Source: Ruegeria sp. HKCCSA071 (GTDB lineage Bacteria > Pseudomonadota > Alphaproteobacteria > Rhodobacterales > Rhodobacteraceae). From it: a DNA stretch of 64,000 bases. Positions 9,434-17,289 of this stretch are shown here, in pieces (within the stretch, counting starts at the first letter, position 1; each line of letters starts with the position of its first letter). The position numbers and the translations under genes were made by a program. The notes under the pieces were generated by a model. The model had not been told where the DNA came from. It did no database searches and saw nothing but the letters and a program-made list of their open reading frames with translations. Location: assembly GCF_017872555.1 (NCBI RefSeq), contig NZ_JAEDOX010000001.1:682001-746000 (forward strand), read 5' to 3'.

Positions 9434-10379
9434 TCTTACTTAACAGTGGTGCTATGATCCGGGTCGCAACAGGGATCAAAACCAATCCCCAAGCCAAACC
9501 AAATACGCCATCCATCGTGGCCTTGGATACCCACTCAACCGCGCCAACCCATTGATCAGACACAGTATGCCCAATGGCATAGGCCCAATCATGGATATGA
9601 TGGCCCAACCATCCAAAGCCCAACACCTCCATCCCGTGGATGACAATCGAGCCTCCGACCCAAAGCATCGCCGCAGTTCCGACAATGGACAATGTTTTCA
9701 TCACCCCGGGCATTGCCTTGACCAACCCTCGGCCCAAACCGCGACCGATAGGTGTCGGCGCGTTCTGCGCCAGATAAAGCCCAGCATCATCCATCTTCAC
9801 GATCAGAGCCACCGACCCATAGACGGCCACCGTCACGCCGATCCCCACAACGGCCAGCGTCGCGGCTTGCATCCAAAGGTTCGGGGCTTCAATCGCCGCC
9901 AGTGCAATGGTCATAATCTCGGCAGACAGAATAAAATCAGTTTTGATCGCGCCCTTGACCTTCTGTTCTTCCAGATGGCCAGGGTCCCGGTTTTTCATAT
10001 CCTCTTCAATGACATGGCTACCATGAGGAAACAGGACGTGAAAAATCTTCTCTGCGCCTTCAAAACACAAATATGATCCACCCAGCATCAACAGTGGGGT
10101 GATCAGCCACGGGGCGAAATTGGCCAGCAACAAGGCCACCGGCAACAGGAGTATGATTTTGTTGAAAACCGAACCGCGCGCGATGCGCCAGATGATCGGC
10201 AATTCGCGCGCCGGGGCAAAGCCCTGAACGTATTTCGGTGTCACTGCGGCGTCGTCGATGATCACTCCCGCAGTCTTGGCCCCAGCCTTGCCCGCCGCAG
10301 CCACGACATCATCCACCGATGTCGCCGCAACCTTGGCGATCCCGGCCACATCGTCCAACAAGGCCAAAAGACCACTCAT
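9420..10379 (-). CDS. DUF808 (YedI-like) inner membrane protein
   Basis: A 319-residue polytopic membrane protein. The N-terminal MSGLLALLDDVAGIAKVAATSVDDVVAAAGKA region and the following AGVIIDDAAVTPKYVQG are typical of the DUF808/YedI family; the middle and C-terminal parts hold several hydrophobic segments (LLPVALLLANFAPW, TLAVVGIGVTVAVYGSVALI, GVFGLAWGLVLIPVATRII). The molecular function of the family is not established. A good ribosome-binding site (AAAGGA) precedes the ATG. It is transcribed divergently from the first gap gene, across an intergenic region with three palindrome-like sites, and is followed by an overlapping unknown gene. Confidence 0.85.
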   Translation of the reverse strand: MSGLLALLDDVAGIAKVAATSVDDVVAAAGKAGAKTAGVIIDDAAVTPKYVQGFAPARELPIIWRIARGSVFNKIILLLPVALLLANFAPWLITPLLMLGGSYLCFEGAEKIFHVLFPHGSHVIEEDMKNRDPGHLEEQKVKGAIKTDFILSAEIMTIALAAIEAPNLWMQAATLAVVGIGVTVAVYGSVALIVKMDDAGLYLAQNAPTPIGRGLGRGLVKAMPGVMKTLSIVGTAAMLWVGGSIVIHGMEVLGFGWLGHHIHDWAYAIGHTVSDQWVGAVEWVSKATMDGVFGLAWGLVLIPVATRIIAPLLSKNAKH

Positions 10380-10430
10380 TGCGTTTCCTTTCCCTTTCGC
10401 TGCCGCATCTGGACCCTACCTGATCCAACG

Positions 10431-10473
10431 GCTAGCGCAAGCGTTAGCGCAACCGTCGCAGGTTTGCGCTAAC
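10431..10473. promoter_or_regulatory. Cluster of three LacI-like operator half-matches upstream of gap
   Basis: Three 12-mers resemble the perfect palindrome found upstream of the second gap gene (GTTAGCGCTAAC): 10431-10442 matches 9 of 12, 10443-10454 matches 10 of 12, and 10462-10473 (GTTTGCGCTAAC) matches 11 of 12. A central CG inside an inverted repeat is typical of LacI-family operators. Which regulator binds, and whether it controls gap or the divergent DUF808 gene, is inference. Confidence 0.55.
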
Positions 10474-10560
10474 ACCTTAAAAATATGCCGTTTTTGCCCT
10501 TTTGAGATTCCCATTTCGCCGCTATATGGCCCTCAACGCAAGCGCATCAGGAGACGTCAC

Positions 10561-11562
10561 ATGACCATCAAGGTCGGTATCAATGGTTTTGGCCGTATTG
10601 GCCGCTGCACCCTGTCGCACATCGCCGCGTCAGGGCGTAACGACATCGAAGTGATCAAAGTCAACGCAACCGGCCCATTGGAAACCTCTGCACATCTGCT
10701 GAAATATGACAGCGTTCACGGGCGGTTCCCGCGCGAAGTTTCGATCGAAGGCAACACGATGGATCTGGGTCGTGGCCCGATGCAGATGTTTTCGACCTAC
10801 GATATGAATGAACTGGACTGGGAAGGCTGTGACGTCGTTCTGGAGTGCACCGGTAAATTCAATGACGGCACCAAGGCCAAAACACATCTGGATCGCGGTG
10901 CGGGCAAGGTGCTGCTGTCCGCCCCCGGCAAGAACGTGAACAAAACCATCGTTTTTGGTGTGAACCACAACACCCTGACCGCAAACGACAACATGGTGTC
11001 GAACGGCTCCTGCACCACCAACTGCCTGGCCCCACTGGCCAAGGTGCTGGACGAAGGTGTCGGCATTGAACACGGTATCATGACCACCATTCACGCCTAT
11101 ACCGGAGACCAGCCCACGCTGGACCGTCGTCACAGTGACCTCTATCGCGCCCGCGCTGCCGCGATGTCGATGATCCCGACCTCAACCGGTGCTGCCAAAG
11201 CTTTGGGTGAAGTTCTGCCAAACCTGAAAGGCCGCCTGGACGGGTCCGCCATCCGGGTCCCTACCCCGAACGTTTCTGCGGTTGACCTGACCTTCCGCGC
11301 ATCGCGTGACACCTCGGTGGCCGAGATCAACGCAATCGTCGAAGAAGCAGCCAAAGGCCCGATGCAGCGTGTTCTGGGATATGAGCCCGCACCGCTGGTA
11401 TCAACCGATTTCAACCACACCGAAGAAAGCTCGATCTTCGCACCCGATCAGACCCGCGTCGTCGATGATCGCATGGTGCGCGTGCTGGCCTGGTATGACA
11501 ACGAATGGGGTTTCTCGGTTCGCATGGCAGACGTAGCCGTCGCCATGGGTCGCCTTAACTGA
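10561..11562 (+). CDS. gap: Glyceraldehyde-3-phosphate dehydrogenase, non-canonical cofactor site (GapB-like)
   Basis: A 333-residue type I GAPDH. The N-terminal GINGFGRIGR dinucleotide fold, the catalytic Cys151 in SCTTNC and the C-terminal AWYDNEWGFSVRM are intact. The residue that normally fixes NAD specificity (Asp in IND) is Ala36 here (VNAT), as in Bacillus GapB (INA), an NADP-dependent gluconeogenic enzyme. I infer NADP or dual-cofactor use in the anabolic direction; erythrose-4-phosphate dehydrogenase activity is an alternative. The start at 10561 follows AGGAG at 10549; a longer upstream open frame lacks homology. A second, canonical GAPDH gene lies 300 bp downstream. Palindromic operator-like sites precede this gene and a terminator follows it. 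Confidence 0.9.
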   Translation: MTIKVGINGFGRIGRCTLSHIAASGRNDIEVIKVNATGPLETSAHLLKYDSVHGRFPREVSIEGNTMDLGRGPMQMFSTYDMNELDWEGCDVVLECTGKFNDGTKAKTHLDRGAGKVLLSAPGKNVNKTIVFGVNHNTLTANDNMVSNGSCTTNCLAPLAKVLDEGVGIEHGIMTTIHAYTGDQPTLDRRHSDLYRARAAAMSMIPTSTGAAKALGEVLPNLKGRLDGSAIRVPTPNVSAVDLTFRASRDTSVAEINAIVEEAAKGPMQRVLGYEPAPLVSTDFNHTEESSIFAPDQTRVVDDRMVRVLAWYDNEWGFSVRMADVAVAMGRLN

Positions 11563-11587
11563 CCCTTCGGACTTCGCTTGTACCTTG

Positions 11588-11620
11588 ATGCCCGCTCAGG
11601 TTATCTGGGCGGGCATTTTC
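11588..11620 (+). terminator. Terminator after the first gap gene
   Basis: A 12-bp stem (ATGCCCGCTCAG against CTGGGCGGGCAT, one G-T pair), a 5-nt loop and TTTC. It separates the first gap gene from the microprotein and the second gap gene. Confidence 0.75.
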
Positions 11621-11633
11621 GTTCGGAACCGTC

Positions 11634-11777
11634 ATGAACAATCAAATTGCTATCTGGCTTGGCGTCCTACTGCTTGGGGGCATGATGCTGGACGTAGCCT
11701 TGTATGGAACCGAGCACATGTTGTTCCTCGGCAAGAATCTTTACGACTTTCTGGACTGGCTCGCTTTTTGGCGATGA
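11634..11777 (+). CDS. 47-residue membrane microprotein between the two gap genes
   Basis: A short open frame encodes 47 residues: an N-terminal hydrophobic helix (IAIWLGVLLLGGMMLDVALYG), a Gly-Thr-Glu-His turn (GTEHMLFLGKNLYDF) and a C-terminal aromatic segment ending DWLAFWR. This layout, a glyceraldehyde phosphate dehydrogenase neighbour and a terminal LAFWR, recalls a small protein found beside gap in Rhodobacteraceae, from memory only. It would sit in the inner membrane with one helix. The ribosome-binding site is weak (GGAACC). It lies after the gap terminator and before the operator of the second gap gene, so it needs its own promoter or read-through. Function unknown. Confidence 0.6.
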   Translation: MNNQIAIWLGVLLLGGMMLDVALYGTEHMLFLGKNLYDFLDWLAFWR

Positions 11778-11789
11778 GAGAGGTTTTTC

Positions 11790-11826
11790 TTGACATTTCG
11801 CTTGATCTGTAATTGTTAGCGCTAAC
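11790..11826 (+). promoter_or_regulatory. Promoter with perfect LacI-type palindrome upstream of the second gap gene
   Basis: A consensus -35 box TTGACA lies at 11790-11795. The perfect 12-bp palindrome GTTAGCGCTAAC at 11815-11826 covers the expected -10 region, a position suited to repression. It lies 33 nt before the start codon. The palindrome resembles operators of LacI-family carbon regulators; the cognate protein is not in the window. Confidence 0.65.
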
Positions 11827-11858
11827 TCATAAAGCTGAGATATTTTATGGAGCGAGCC

Positions 11859-12863
11859 ATGACCCTGAAACTAGCGATCAACGGATTTGGACGGATCGGG
11901 CGCGGGGTTCTGCGCGCGGTGTTGGAAAGCGGGCGTACAGACGTTGAGATCGTCGCGATCAACGACTTGGGCAAGCCCGACATGAACGCGCATCTGTTCG
12001 AATTTGACAGCGTTCATGGCCGTTATCCCAACCCTGTCACGCTTACAGACGCCGGTCTGGATGTGGGGCGCGGCCCGATCCGCCTGAGCAGTGAGCGTAA
12101 TCCCGAAGACCTGCCCTGGTCTGACATCGACGTTGTTCTGGAATGCACCGGTGTTTTCCGCACGCGCGAAGCGGCTGAACGTCACTTCAAAAACGGTTCA
12201 CGGAAAGTCCTGATCTCAGCCCCTGCACGAGGTGACGGTGGCGTGAAAACCATCGTCTTTGGCGTCAACGACAGCGAGTTGACGCCCGAAGATCTGATCG
12301 TTTCGAACGCATCCTGCACCACGAATTGCCTTTCTCCGGTTGCCGCAGCTCTGGACGCAGGTCTTGGCATCAAACATGGCAACATGACCACCGTTCACGC
12401 CTATACCGCCAGCCAGCCTGTTCATGACACAGTTGGAAAAGACCCCTACCTGTCGCGCGCCGCTGGACTGTCGATGATCCCCACCACGACCGGTGCAGCC
12501 GCCGCTGTGGGGCTGGTGCTGCCGCAACTCAAGGGCAAACTGACGGGTCAGGCCATCCGGGTACCCACCCCGAACGTTTCGGTCGTTGATCTGGTTGCCG
12601 AGGTTTCACGCCCAACGACCGAAGATGAGGTCAATCAACTGTTCATTGATGCCGCGGCAAAGATCCCCGGTGTTCTGGCGGCGGAAAGCCGTCCTCTGGT
12701 GTCGGTCGATTTCAACCACGACTCGCACAGCTCGACGGTGTCACTGGCAGAAACCAAAGTCACTGACGGTACGCTGGTTCGCGTGCTGGCCTGGTATGAC
12801 AACGAATGGGGCTTTTCGAACCGGATGCTGGATACGGCCGCCGCGATGGGCGCCCTAGCCTAA
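11859..12863 (+). CDS. gap: Glyceraldehyde-3-phosphate dehydrogenase, canonical NAD type
   Basis: A 334-residue type I GAPDH that oxidises glyceraldehyde 3-phosphate to 1,3-bisphosphoglycerate. It keeps the NAD-selecting Asp36 (AINDLG), the catalytic Cys153 in ASCTTNC, TVHAYTASQ, and the C-terminal AWYDNEWGF. The start at 11859 (MTLKLAINGFG) is preferred over an ATG four codons earlier, because GGAG lies 6 nt upstream of it. It shares roughly half its residues with the upstream paralogue but differs at the cofactor site, which suggests a glycolytic/gluconeogenic division of labour. The last 9 bp overlap the 3' end of convergent coaD. Confidence 0.93.
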   Translation: MTLKLAINGFGRIGRGVLRAVLESGRTDVEIVAINDLGKPDMNAHLFEFDSVHGRYPNPVTLTDAGLDVGRGPIRLSSERNPEDLPWSDIDVVLECTGVFRTREAAERHFKNGSRKVLISAPARGDGGVKTIVFGVNDSELTPEDLIVSNASCTTNCLSPVAAALDAGLGIKHGNMTTVHAYTASQPVHDTVGKDPYLSRAAGLSMIPTTTGAAAAVGLVLPQLKGKLTGQAIRVPTPNVSVVDLVAEVSRPTTEDEVNQLFIDAAAKIPGVLAAESRPLVSVDFNHDSHSSTVSLAETKVTDGTLVRVLAWYDNEWGFSNRMLDTAAAMGALA

Positions 12864-13346
12864 CCGCTCACGCAGTGCGGCATTGACACGGGGCGTGACA
12901 AACTTTGACACGTCCCCGTTCAAACGGGCAATTTCTTTCACCAGTTTTGAAGCAATCGCCTGATGGCGTGCCTCGGCCATCAAAAAGACAGTCTCGATCG
13001 AGTCGTCCAGTGCGCGGTTCATACCAACCATCTGGAATTCATACTCGAAATCCGCGACAGCGCGCAAACCGCGCACGATGATCTGTGCACCGACATCCCT
13101 TGCGCAATCGATCAGTAGGTTTTCGAAGGGATGAGCGATGATTTCTGTGCCGGTTTGTTCGGTCAGTTCGGCGCATTCGGCCTCGATCATCGCGACGCGC
13201 TCTTCCATCGAGAACAACGGGCCTTTGTCCCGGTTGATGGCGACGCCAATGACCAGTTTATCCACCAATGCAGCCGCCCGGCGAATGATATCGATGTGCC
13301 CTATGGTGATAGGGTCAAAGGTTCCCGGATACAAACCAACCCGCAT
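12855..13346 (-). CDS. coaD: Phosphopantetheine adenylyltransferase
   Basis: A 163-residue enzyme of coenzyme A synthesis that transfers AMP from ATP to 4'-phosphopantetheine. The nucleotidyltransferase signature GTFDPITIGH is at the N-terminus (MRVGLYPGTFDP), followed by VDKLVIGVAINRDKGPLFS and RGLRAVADFEYEFQM, both typical. The ATG at 13346 has a strong GGAGGG ribosome-binding site 6 nt upstream; an upstream in-frame ATG adds 20 residues without homology. It converges on the second gap gene, overlapping it by 9 bp. Confidence 0.96.
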   Translation of the reverse strand: MRVGLYPGTFDPITIGHIDIIRRAAALVDKLVIGVAINRDKGPLFSMEERVAMIEAECAELTEQTGTEIIAHPFENLLIDCARDVGAQIIVRGLRAVADFEYEFQMVGMNRALDDSIETVFLMAEARHQAIASKLVKEIARLNGDVSKFVTPRVNAALRERLG

Positions 13347-13431
13347 CACGCCCTCCTGCGCAACAAAATTTCTGCGCAAGCAAACACAACTTTGCTGCAG
13401 GTGCAAGTGATTGCTTTGACACCCCTTGCTG

Positions 13432-13869
13432 TTAGTGCCCCATTATCATGCCTTCCAAGGCGTCTTTTTCCATCGCCAGTTCGGCCAGCTGGGCTTTTAC
13501 CACGTCACCAAGTGTGACGATGCCGATCAGTTTACCGTCTTCGACAACCGGCATATGGCGAAAGCGCCCTTCTGTCATGCGGGCCATGATATCCTGAACA
13601 GAGGCCTGACGCGTCGTCGTGATCAGGTCCTGCGTCATGTAAGATTTTACAGGCTGGTCGAGACAGCCACTACCGCTGGCGGCAAGCTCGCGGACGATGT
13701 CGCGTTCAGACAGAATTCCAATTGCGGTTTTTCCGCCATCGTCAGAAACAACAACCGTCCCGATCCGCTTTTCCGCAAGAATCTTCGAGGCTTCTGAAAC
13801 TGTCGCCGTTGGCGCCACCGTTACAACGCCGTCTGTCGCTTTGGACGTCAGGATAGCCTGTACCAACAT
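13432..13869 (-). CDS. Tandem CBS-domain protein
   Basis: A 145-residue stand-alone pair of CBS motifs: the first covers about residues 10-65 (ATVSEASKILAEKRIGTVVV, ILSERDIVREL), the second about 75-135 (ASVQDIMARMTEGRFRHMPV, GIVTLGDVVKAQL). Such modules bind adenine nucleotides and act as energy sensors, but the partner of this one is unknown. A strong ribosome-binding site (GGAGGAG) precedes the ATG. It lies between coaD and a LysR regulator, all leftward, with a 60-bp gap upstream. Confidence 0.85.
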   Translation of the reverse strand: MLVQAILTSKATDGVVTVAPTATVSEASKILAEKRIGTVVVSDDGGKTAIGILSERDIVRELAASGSGCLDQPVKSYMTQDLITTTRQASVQDIMARMTEGRFRHMPVVEDGKLIGIVTLGDVVKAQLAELAMEKDALEGMIMGH

Positions 13870-13929
13870 GAAGAACTCCTCCGGAATAATAACACTTATT
13901 CCAAAGCGTTGCGCGATTGTGGCGACCTG

Positions 13930-14832
13930 TCAAGCACCGGCATCTGCTTCCAATCGAAGCACTTCCTCGCGAATGCCGCGTGTCAGGGCATCGGCAAAGC
14001 GGTTCAACCGTTCGTTGCGCTGATCTCCTTCATGCCGGACCAGATAGAAACTGCGCGTCAGACTCACTTGATCCGTCAGGATTTTCCGAAGCCCCGGATG
14101 GAAAGGCAACGTAAAGTCATGTGCCACACAAACGCCAGTTCCCAAACTGACCTGCCGCAATTGCACCGAGACCGAGTTCGATGCAAGCGCGACACGGTCA
14201 ACCCCAATATCGTTCAGGTAATCCAGTTCCCGGTCAAAGATCATGTCGGGGATATAACCGATCAACCGGTGCCCCTTGAGGTCAGCGACCGAGTGGATTG
14301 GATCGTGACGTTTCAGATATTCGTCGGTCGCGACCATGTGCAGTTTGTAATCACTGACTTTCTTGACCAAAAGCTGCCCTGCGGTTGGCGCGCTGACGGT
14401 CACGGCCATATCGGCCTCGCGCCTTGAAAGGTTGATCACCCTCGGCAGAGCCAGAATCTGAATATCCAGTTCCGGGTTTGAATCGCTGATCCTGGCACAG
14501 ACTTGGGGCAACAGGTAATTTGCGCTGCCATCTGGCGCGCCGATCCGGATTTGCCCGCTGAGTGATTTCGTGGATCCGGCCACAGCTCCGGCCGCTGCGC
14601 GCATCGCCTCTTCCGCATGCAACCCATGTTCCAACAGGCGCTGCCCTGCCGGTGTCAGGACATAGCCCTGCTGCGACTTGGTGAACAACGTGGAATCCAG
14701 CGTCGTCTCCAATCGCGCAACACGCCGCCCTACCGTAGCGGGATCGATTTTCAGGATACGACCTGCGGAAGAAAGACTTTCCTCGCGCGCCACGGCCAGA
14801 AAGATCCGCATATCATCCCAGTTTGGGGTCAT
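13930..14832 (-). CDS. LysR-family transcriptional regulator next to mmsA
   Basis: A 300-residue LysR protein: an N-terminal winged helix-turn-helix (DDMRIFLAVAREESLSSAGR, PATVGRRVARLETTLDSTLF, TPAGQRLLEHG) and a C-terminal substrate-binding domain. It is divergent from mmsA with 104 bp between starts, an arrangement in which LysR proteins usually control the neighbour and themselves. A TTTGCA-N4-TGCAAA inverted repeat lies between the genes. Control of valine or methylmalonate semialdehyde catabolism is inferred from position only. It belongs to the VARDLSRF/GcvA-like branch that has an N-terminal WDDMRIF. Confidence 0.88.
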   Translation of the reverse strand: MTPNWDDMRIFLAVAREESLSSAGRILKIDPATVGRRVARLETTLDSTLFTKSQQGYVLTPAGQRLLEHGLHAEEAMRAAAGAVAGSTKSLSGQIRIGAPDGSANYLLPQVCARISDSNPELDIQILALPRVINLSRREADMAVTVSAPTAGQLLVKKVSDYKLHMVATDEYLKRHDPIHSVADLKGHRLIGYIPDMIFDRELDYLNDIGVDRVALASNSVSVQLRQVSLGTGVCVAHDFTLPFHPGLRKILTDQVSLTRSFYLVRHEGDQRNERLNRFADALTRGIREEVLRLEADAGA

Positions 14833-14842
14833 ACCGTTAACC

Positions 14843-14858
14843 TTTGCATTTTTGCAAA
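14843..14858. promoter_or_regulatory. Inverted repeat between lysR and mmsA
   Basis: TTTGCA-TTTT-TGCAAA lies 11 bp upstream of the LysR start codon and about 80 bp upstream of mmsA. It fits the T-N11-A style of LysR boxes and is a candidate autoregulatory site. Confidence 0.45.
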
Positions 14859-14936
14859 ACTCTTTTGAGACATTGCCTCTGTTCGCGGGATTTCTGCAAG
14901 CCTATTGTGCGCACAAATCTATCGGAGGAGTTATTG

Positions 14937-16436
14937 ATGCAAGATCTGACCCATTTCCTGAACGGCGAAATGGTCGCCGGTACATCCGGTCGTTTCGACA
15001 ACGTCTACAACCCGGCAACGGGCGAGGTTCAATACAAGTGCCCGATGGCCAGTGCTGCGGAAACCACGGCGGCGATTGAGGCCGCAGCCGCTGCCCAGCC
15101 CGAATGGGGCGCAACCAACCCTCAGAAACGTGCACGTGTCATGATGGCAATGGTCGGCCTGATGAACCGCGACATGGACAAGCTGGCCGAAGCACTTAGC
15201 CGCGAGCACGGCAAGACCATCCCTGATGCCAAAGGCGACTTGCAGCGAGGTCTGGAGGTGATCGAATACTGCATCGGTGCACCGCAGATGCTGAAGGGTG
15301 AGTTCACCGACAGCGCAGGCCCCGGCATCGACATGTATTCCATGCGCCAGCCGCTGGGCGTCGTGGGTTCGATCATGCCCTTCAACTTCCCTGCGATGAT
15401 GCCCCTGTGGCATGTCGGTCCTGCACTGGCCTGCGGAAACGCCGTTGTTCTGAAACCGTCCGAGCGTGACCCCTCGGTTCCGCTGATGCTGGCTGAGCTG
15501 TTCGTCGAAGCCGGTCTGCCCAAGGGTGTGTTCCAGGTCGTGAACGGCGACAAGGAAACGGTAGACACCATTCTCGACAGCGAGATCATTCAGGGCGTCA
15601 GCTTTGTGGGGTCTACCCCGATCGCTCAGTATATCTACAGCCGTGCCACCGCAAACGGCAAACGCGCCCAGTGTTTTGGTGGTGCTAAGAACCACATGAT
15701 CGTCATGCCCGACGCAGACCTGGATCAGGCTGCCGACGCGCTGGTCGGTGCCGGATTCGGTGCAGCTGGCGAACGCTGCATGGCAATCTCTGTTGCGGTT
15801 CCGGTTGGTGAAGAAACCGCGGACAAGCTGATCGAAAAGCTGATCCCGCGCGTCGAAAAGCTGAAAGTGGGCCCCTACACCGCTGGTGACGATGTCGACA
15901 TGGGCCCCGTTGTAACAGCGGCCGCGAAAGAGCGTATCCTTGGTCTGATCAATTCGGGTGTCGAGCAAGGCGCAAAGCTGGTTGTCGATAACCGTGATTT
16001 CAGCCTGCAAGGTTATGAGGACGGATTCTTTGTCGGCCCGCACCTGTTTGACCACGTCACTCCGGACATGGACATCTACAAACAGGAGATCTTTGGCCCG
16101 GTTCTGTCGACTGTCCGTGCAGGTTCCTACGAAGAGGCGATCGGCCTGGCGATGGACCACGAATACGGAAACGGCACAGCAATCTTTACCCGCGACGGTG
16201 ACACAGCGCGCGACTTTGCCAGCCGGATCAATATCGGCATGGTGGGCATCAACGTTCCGATCCCCGTTCCGCTGGCTTATCACACCTTCGGAGGCTGGAA
16301 AAAATCCATGTTTGGTGATCTGAACCAGCATGGCCCGGACAGCTTCAAGTTCTACACCCGCACCAAAACAGTGACCGCACGCTGGCCGTCGGGCATCAAG
16401 GAAGGTGGCGAGTTCAACTTCAAAGCCATGGACTGA
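14937..16436 (+). CDS. mmsA: CoA-acylating methylmalonate-semialdehyde dehydrogenase
   Basis: A 499-residue aldehyde dehydrogenase that converts methylmalonate semialdehyde to propionyl-CoA and CO2, the last step of valine breakdown. The family features are the MmsA-type N-terminus (FLNGEMVAGTSGRFDNVYNP), the nucleotide-binding SFVGSTPIAQYIYSRA, the catalytic Cys281 in GERCMAISVAVPVG (in MmsA the motif reads GERCMA), and the C-terminal PIPVPLAYHTFGGWKKS. The start follows CGGAGGAG at 14923. A terminator follows at 16458. The other valine-pathway genes lie 3.6 kb downstream, after four unrelated genes. Confidence 0.94.
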   Translation: MQDLTHFLNGEMVAGTSGRFDNVYNPATGEVQYKCPMASAAETTAAIEAAAAAQPEWGATNPQKRARVMMAMVGLMNRDMDKLAEALSREHGKTIPDAKGDLQRGLEVIEYCIGAPQMLKGEFTDSAGPGIDMYSMRQPLGVVGSIMPFNFPAMMPLWHVGPALACGNAVVLKPSERDPSVPLMLAELFVEAGLPKGVFQVVNGDKETVDTILDSEIIQGVSFVGSTPIAQYIYSRATANGKRAQCFGGAKNHMIVMPDADLDQAADALVGAGFGAAGERCMAISVAVPVGEETADKLIEKLIPRVEKLKVGPYTAGDDVDMGPVVTAAAKERILGLINSGVEQGAKLVVDNRDFSLQGYEDGFFVGPHLFDHVTPDMDIYKQEIFGPVLSTVRAGSYEEAIGLAMDHEYGNGTAIFTRDGDTARDFASRINIGMVGINVPIPVPLAYHTFGGWKKSMFGDLNQHGPDSFKFYTRTKTVTARWPSGIKEGGEFNFKAMD

Positions 16437-16457
16437 TTTCAGCCTGCACGACTATGG

Positions 16458-16486
16458 AACCCGGCCCCATTCAGGGCCGGGTTTTC
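16458..16486 (+). terminator. Terminator after mmsA
   Basis: A perfect 10-bp stem (AACCCGGCCC pairing with GGGCCGGGTT), a 6-nt loop, then TTCG. Confidence 0.75.
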
Positions 16487-16621
16487 GCATCTTTCCGCCG
16501 AACAGCATTCAAATTCCCCACGCTCACAAGAAATTCAGGTGCGTCTCTCTGGAAAATTGCGACCAATGGAAATATCTTGCCGCCAAATACACAGCGAGCA
16601 GTGAACTTACCGGAGGCAACC

Positions 16622-17221
16622 TTGGCCCAATCCCAAATAACCCGTCGTTCCGCCCTGCTGGGCGCTGCATCCCTGATGGCAACCCCTGCCCTTGTTCGGG
16701 CACAAAGCACGGACGCGTTTCCGGAAACAGAAGACACGATCAGCACACAGCTTCCGGTCCGACGCAATGTGTCGTCCTTCTCGCAGCAAAACTGGCAGGA
16801 CCATTTTGATGAGCTGGGCGTAGGTTGCCTGTTGGCCGACATTACCAGCCGCGCGGTTCACTATTGGGCGCCGGATGGCACTTATAAGCTGTACCCCAGC
16901 TCTGTGCCCATGAGCGAAGAGCTTACAAAACGCGGCTACACAAAAGTTGTGCGCAAGACCGAGTTCCCAAGCTGGACACCGACCGCCTCGATGCGCGAGC
17001 GTGACCCCAGCCTGCCCATTCGGATCGATGGCGGTGATCCCGGAAACCCACTGGGCACCCGCGCGATGTATTTGGATTGGCCCGCTTACCTGGTTCATGG
17101 CACGCATGATACCCGCAAGATCGGCCGGCAGAGCTCGTCTGGCTGTATCGGCCTGTACAACCAACATGTCGAGGAACTGTATCCGCTGGTCCAGATTGGC
17201 ACACAGGTTCGTTTGGTCTGA
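16622..17221 (+). CDS. L,D-transpeptidase (YkuD domain), Tat-type signal
   Basis: A 199-residue exported protein starting, I propose, at a TTG (16622): a GGAGG ribosome-binding site lies 5 nt upstream, and the sequence then begins with a twin-arginine signal (ITRRSALLGAASLMATPALVRA). An ATG far upstream is in frame but gives a non-signal-like extension. The YkuD domain ends in the catalytic cluster with His (LVHGTHDTRKIG) and Cys175 in SSGCIGLYN. Homologues make 3-3 peptidoglycan cross-links or anchor proteins to the wall. It stands alone between terminators, with no wall-synthesis neighbours. Confidence 0.85.
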   Translation: MAQSQITRRSALLGAASLMATPALVRAQSTDAFPETEDTISTQLPVRRNVSSFSQQNWQDHFDELGVGCLLADITSRAVHYWAPDGTYKLYPSSVPMSEELTKRGYTKVVRKTEFPSWTPTASMRERDPSLPIRIDGGDPGNPLGTRAMYLDWPAYLVHGTHDTRKIGRQSSSGCIGLYNQHVEELYPLVQIGTQVRLV

Positions 17222-17240
17222 TCTACCAGCTCAGAAAAGC

Positions 17241-17272
17241 AAAAGCCCCGGTCATACGCCGGGGCTTTTGAC
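17241..17272. terminator. Bidirectional terminator between the L,D-transpeptidase and fasciclin genes
   Basis: A perfect 11-bp stem (AAAAGCCCCGG with CCGGGGCTTTT) and a 7-nt loop sit between convergent genes; A and T tracts on both sides make it work in both directions. Confidence 0.85.
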
Positions 17273-17289
17273 TCTTCAGGAACAGAGCA

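Noticed and set aside
14931..16331. 466-residue open frame antisense to mmsA
   Set aside because: It mirrors the well-conserved mmsA frame, and its protein is rich in His/Gln/Arg shadow codons with no homology signs.
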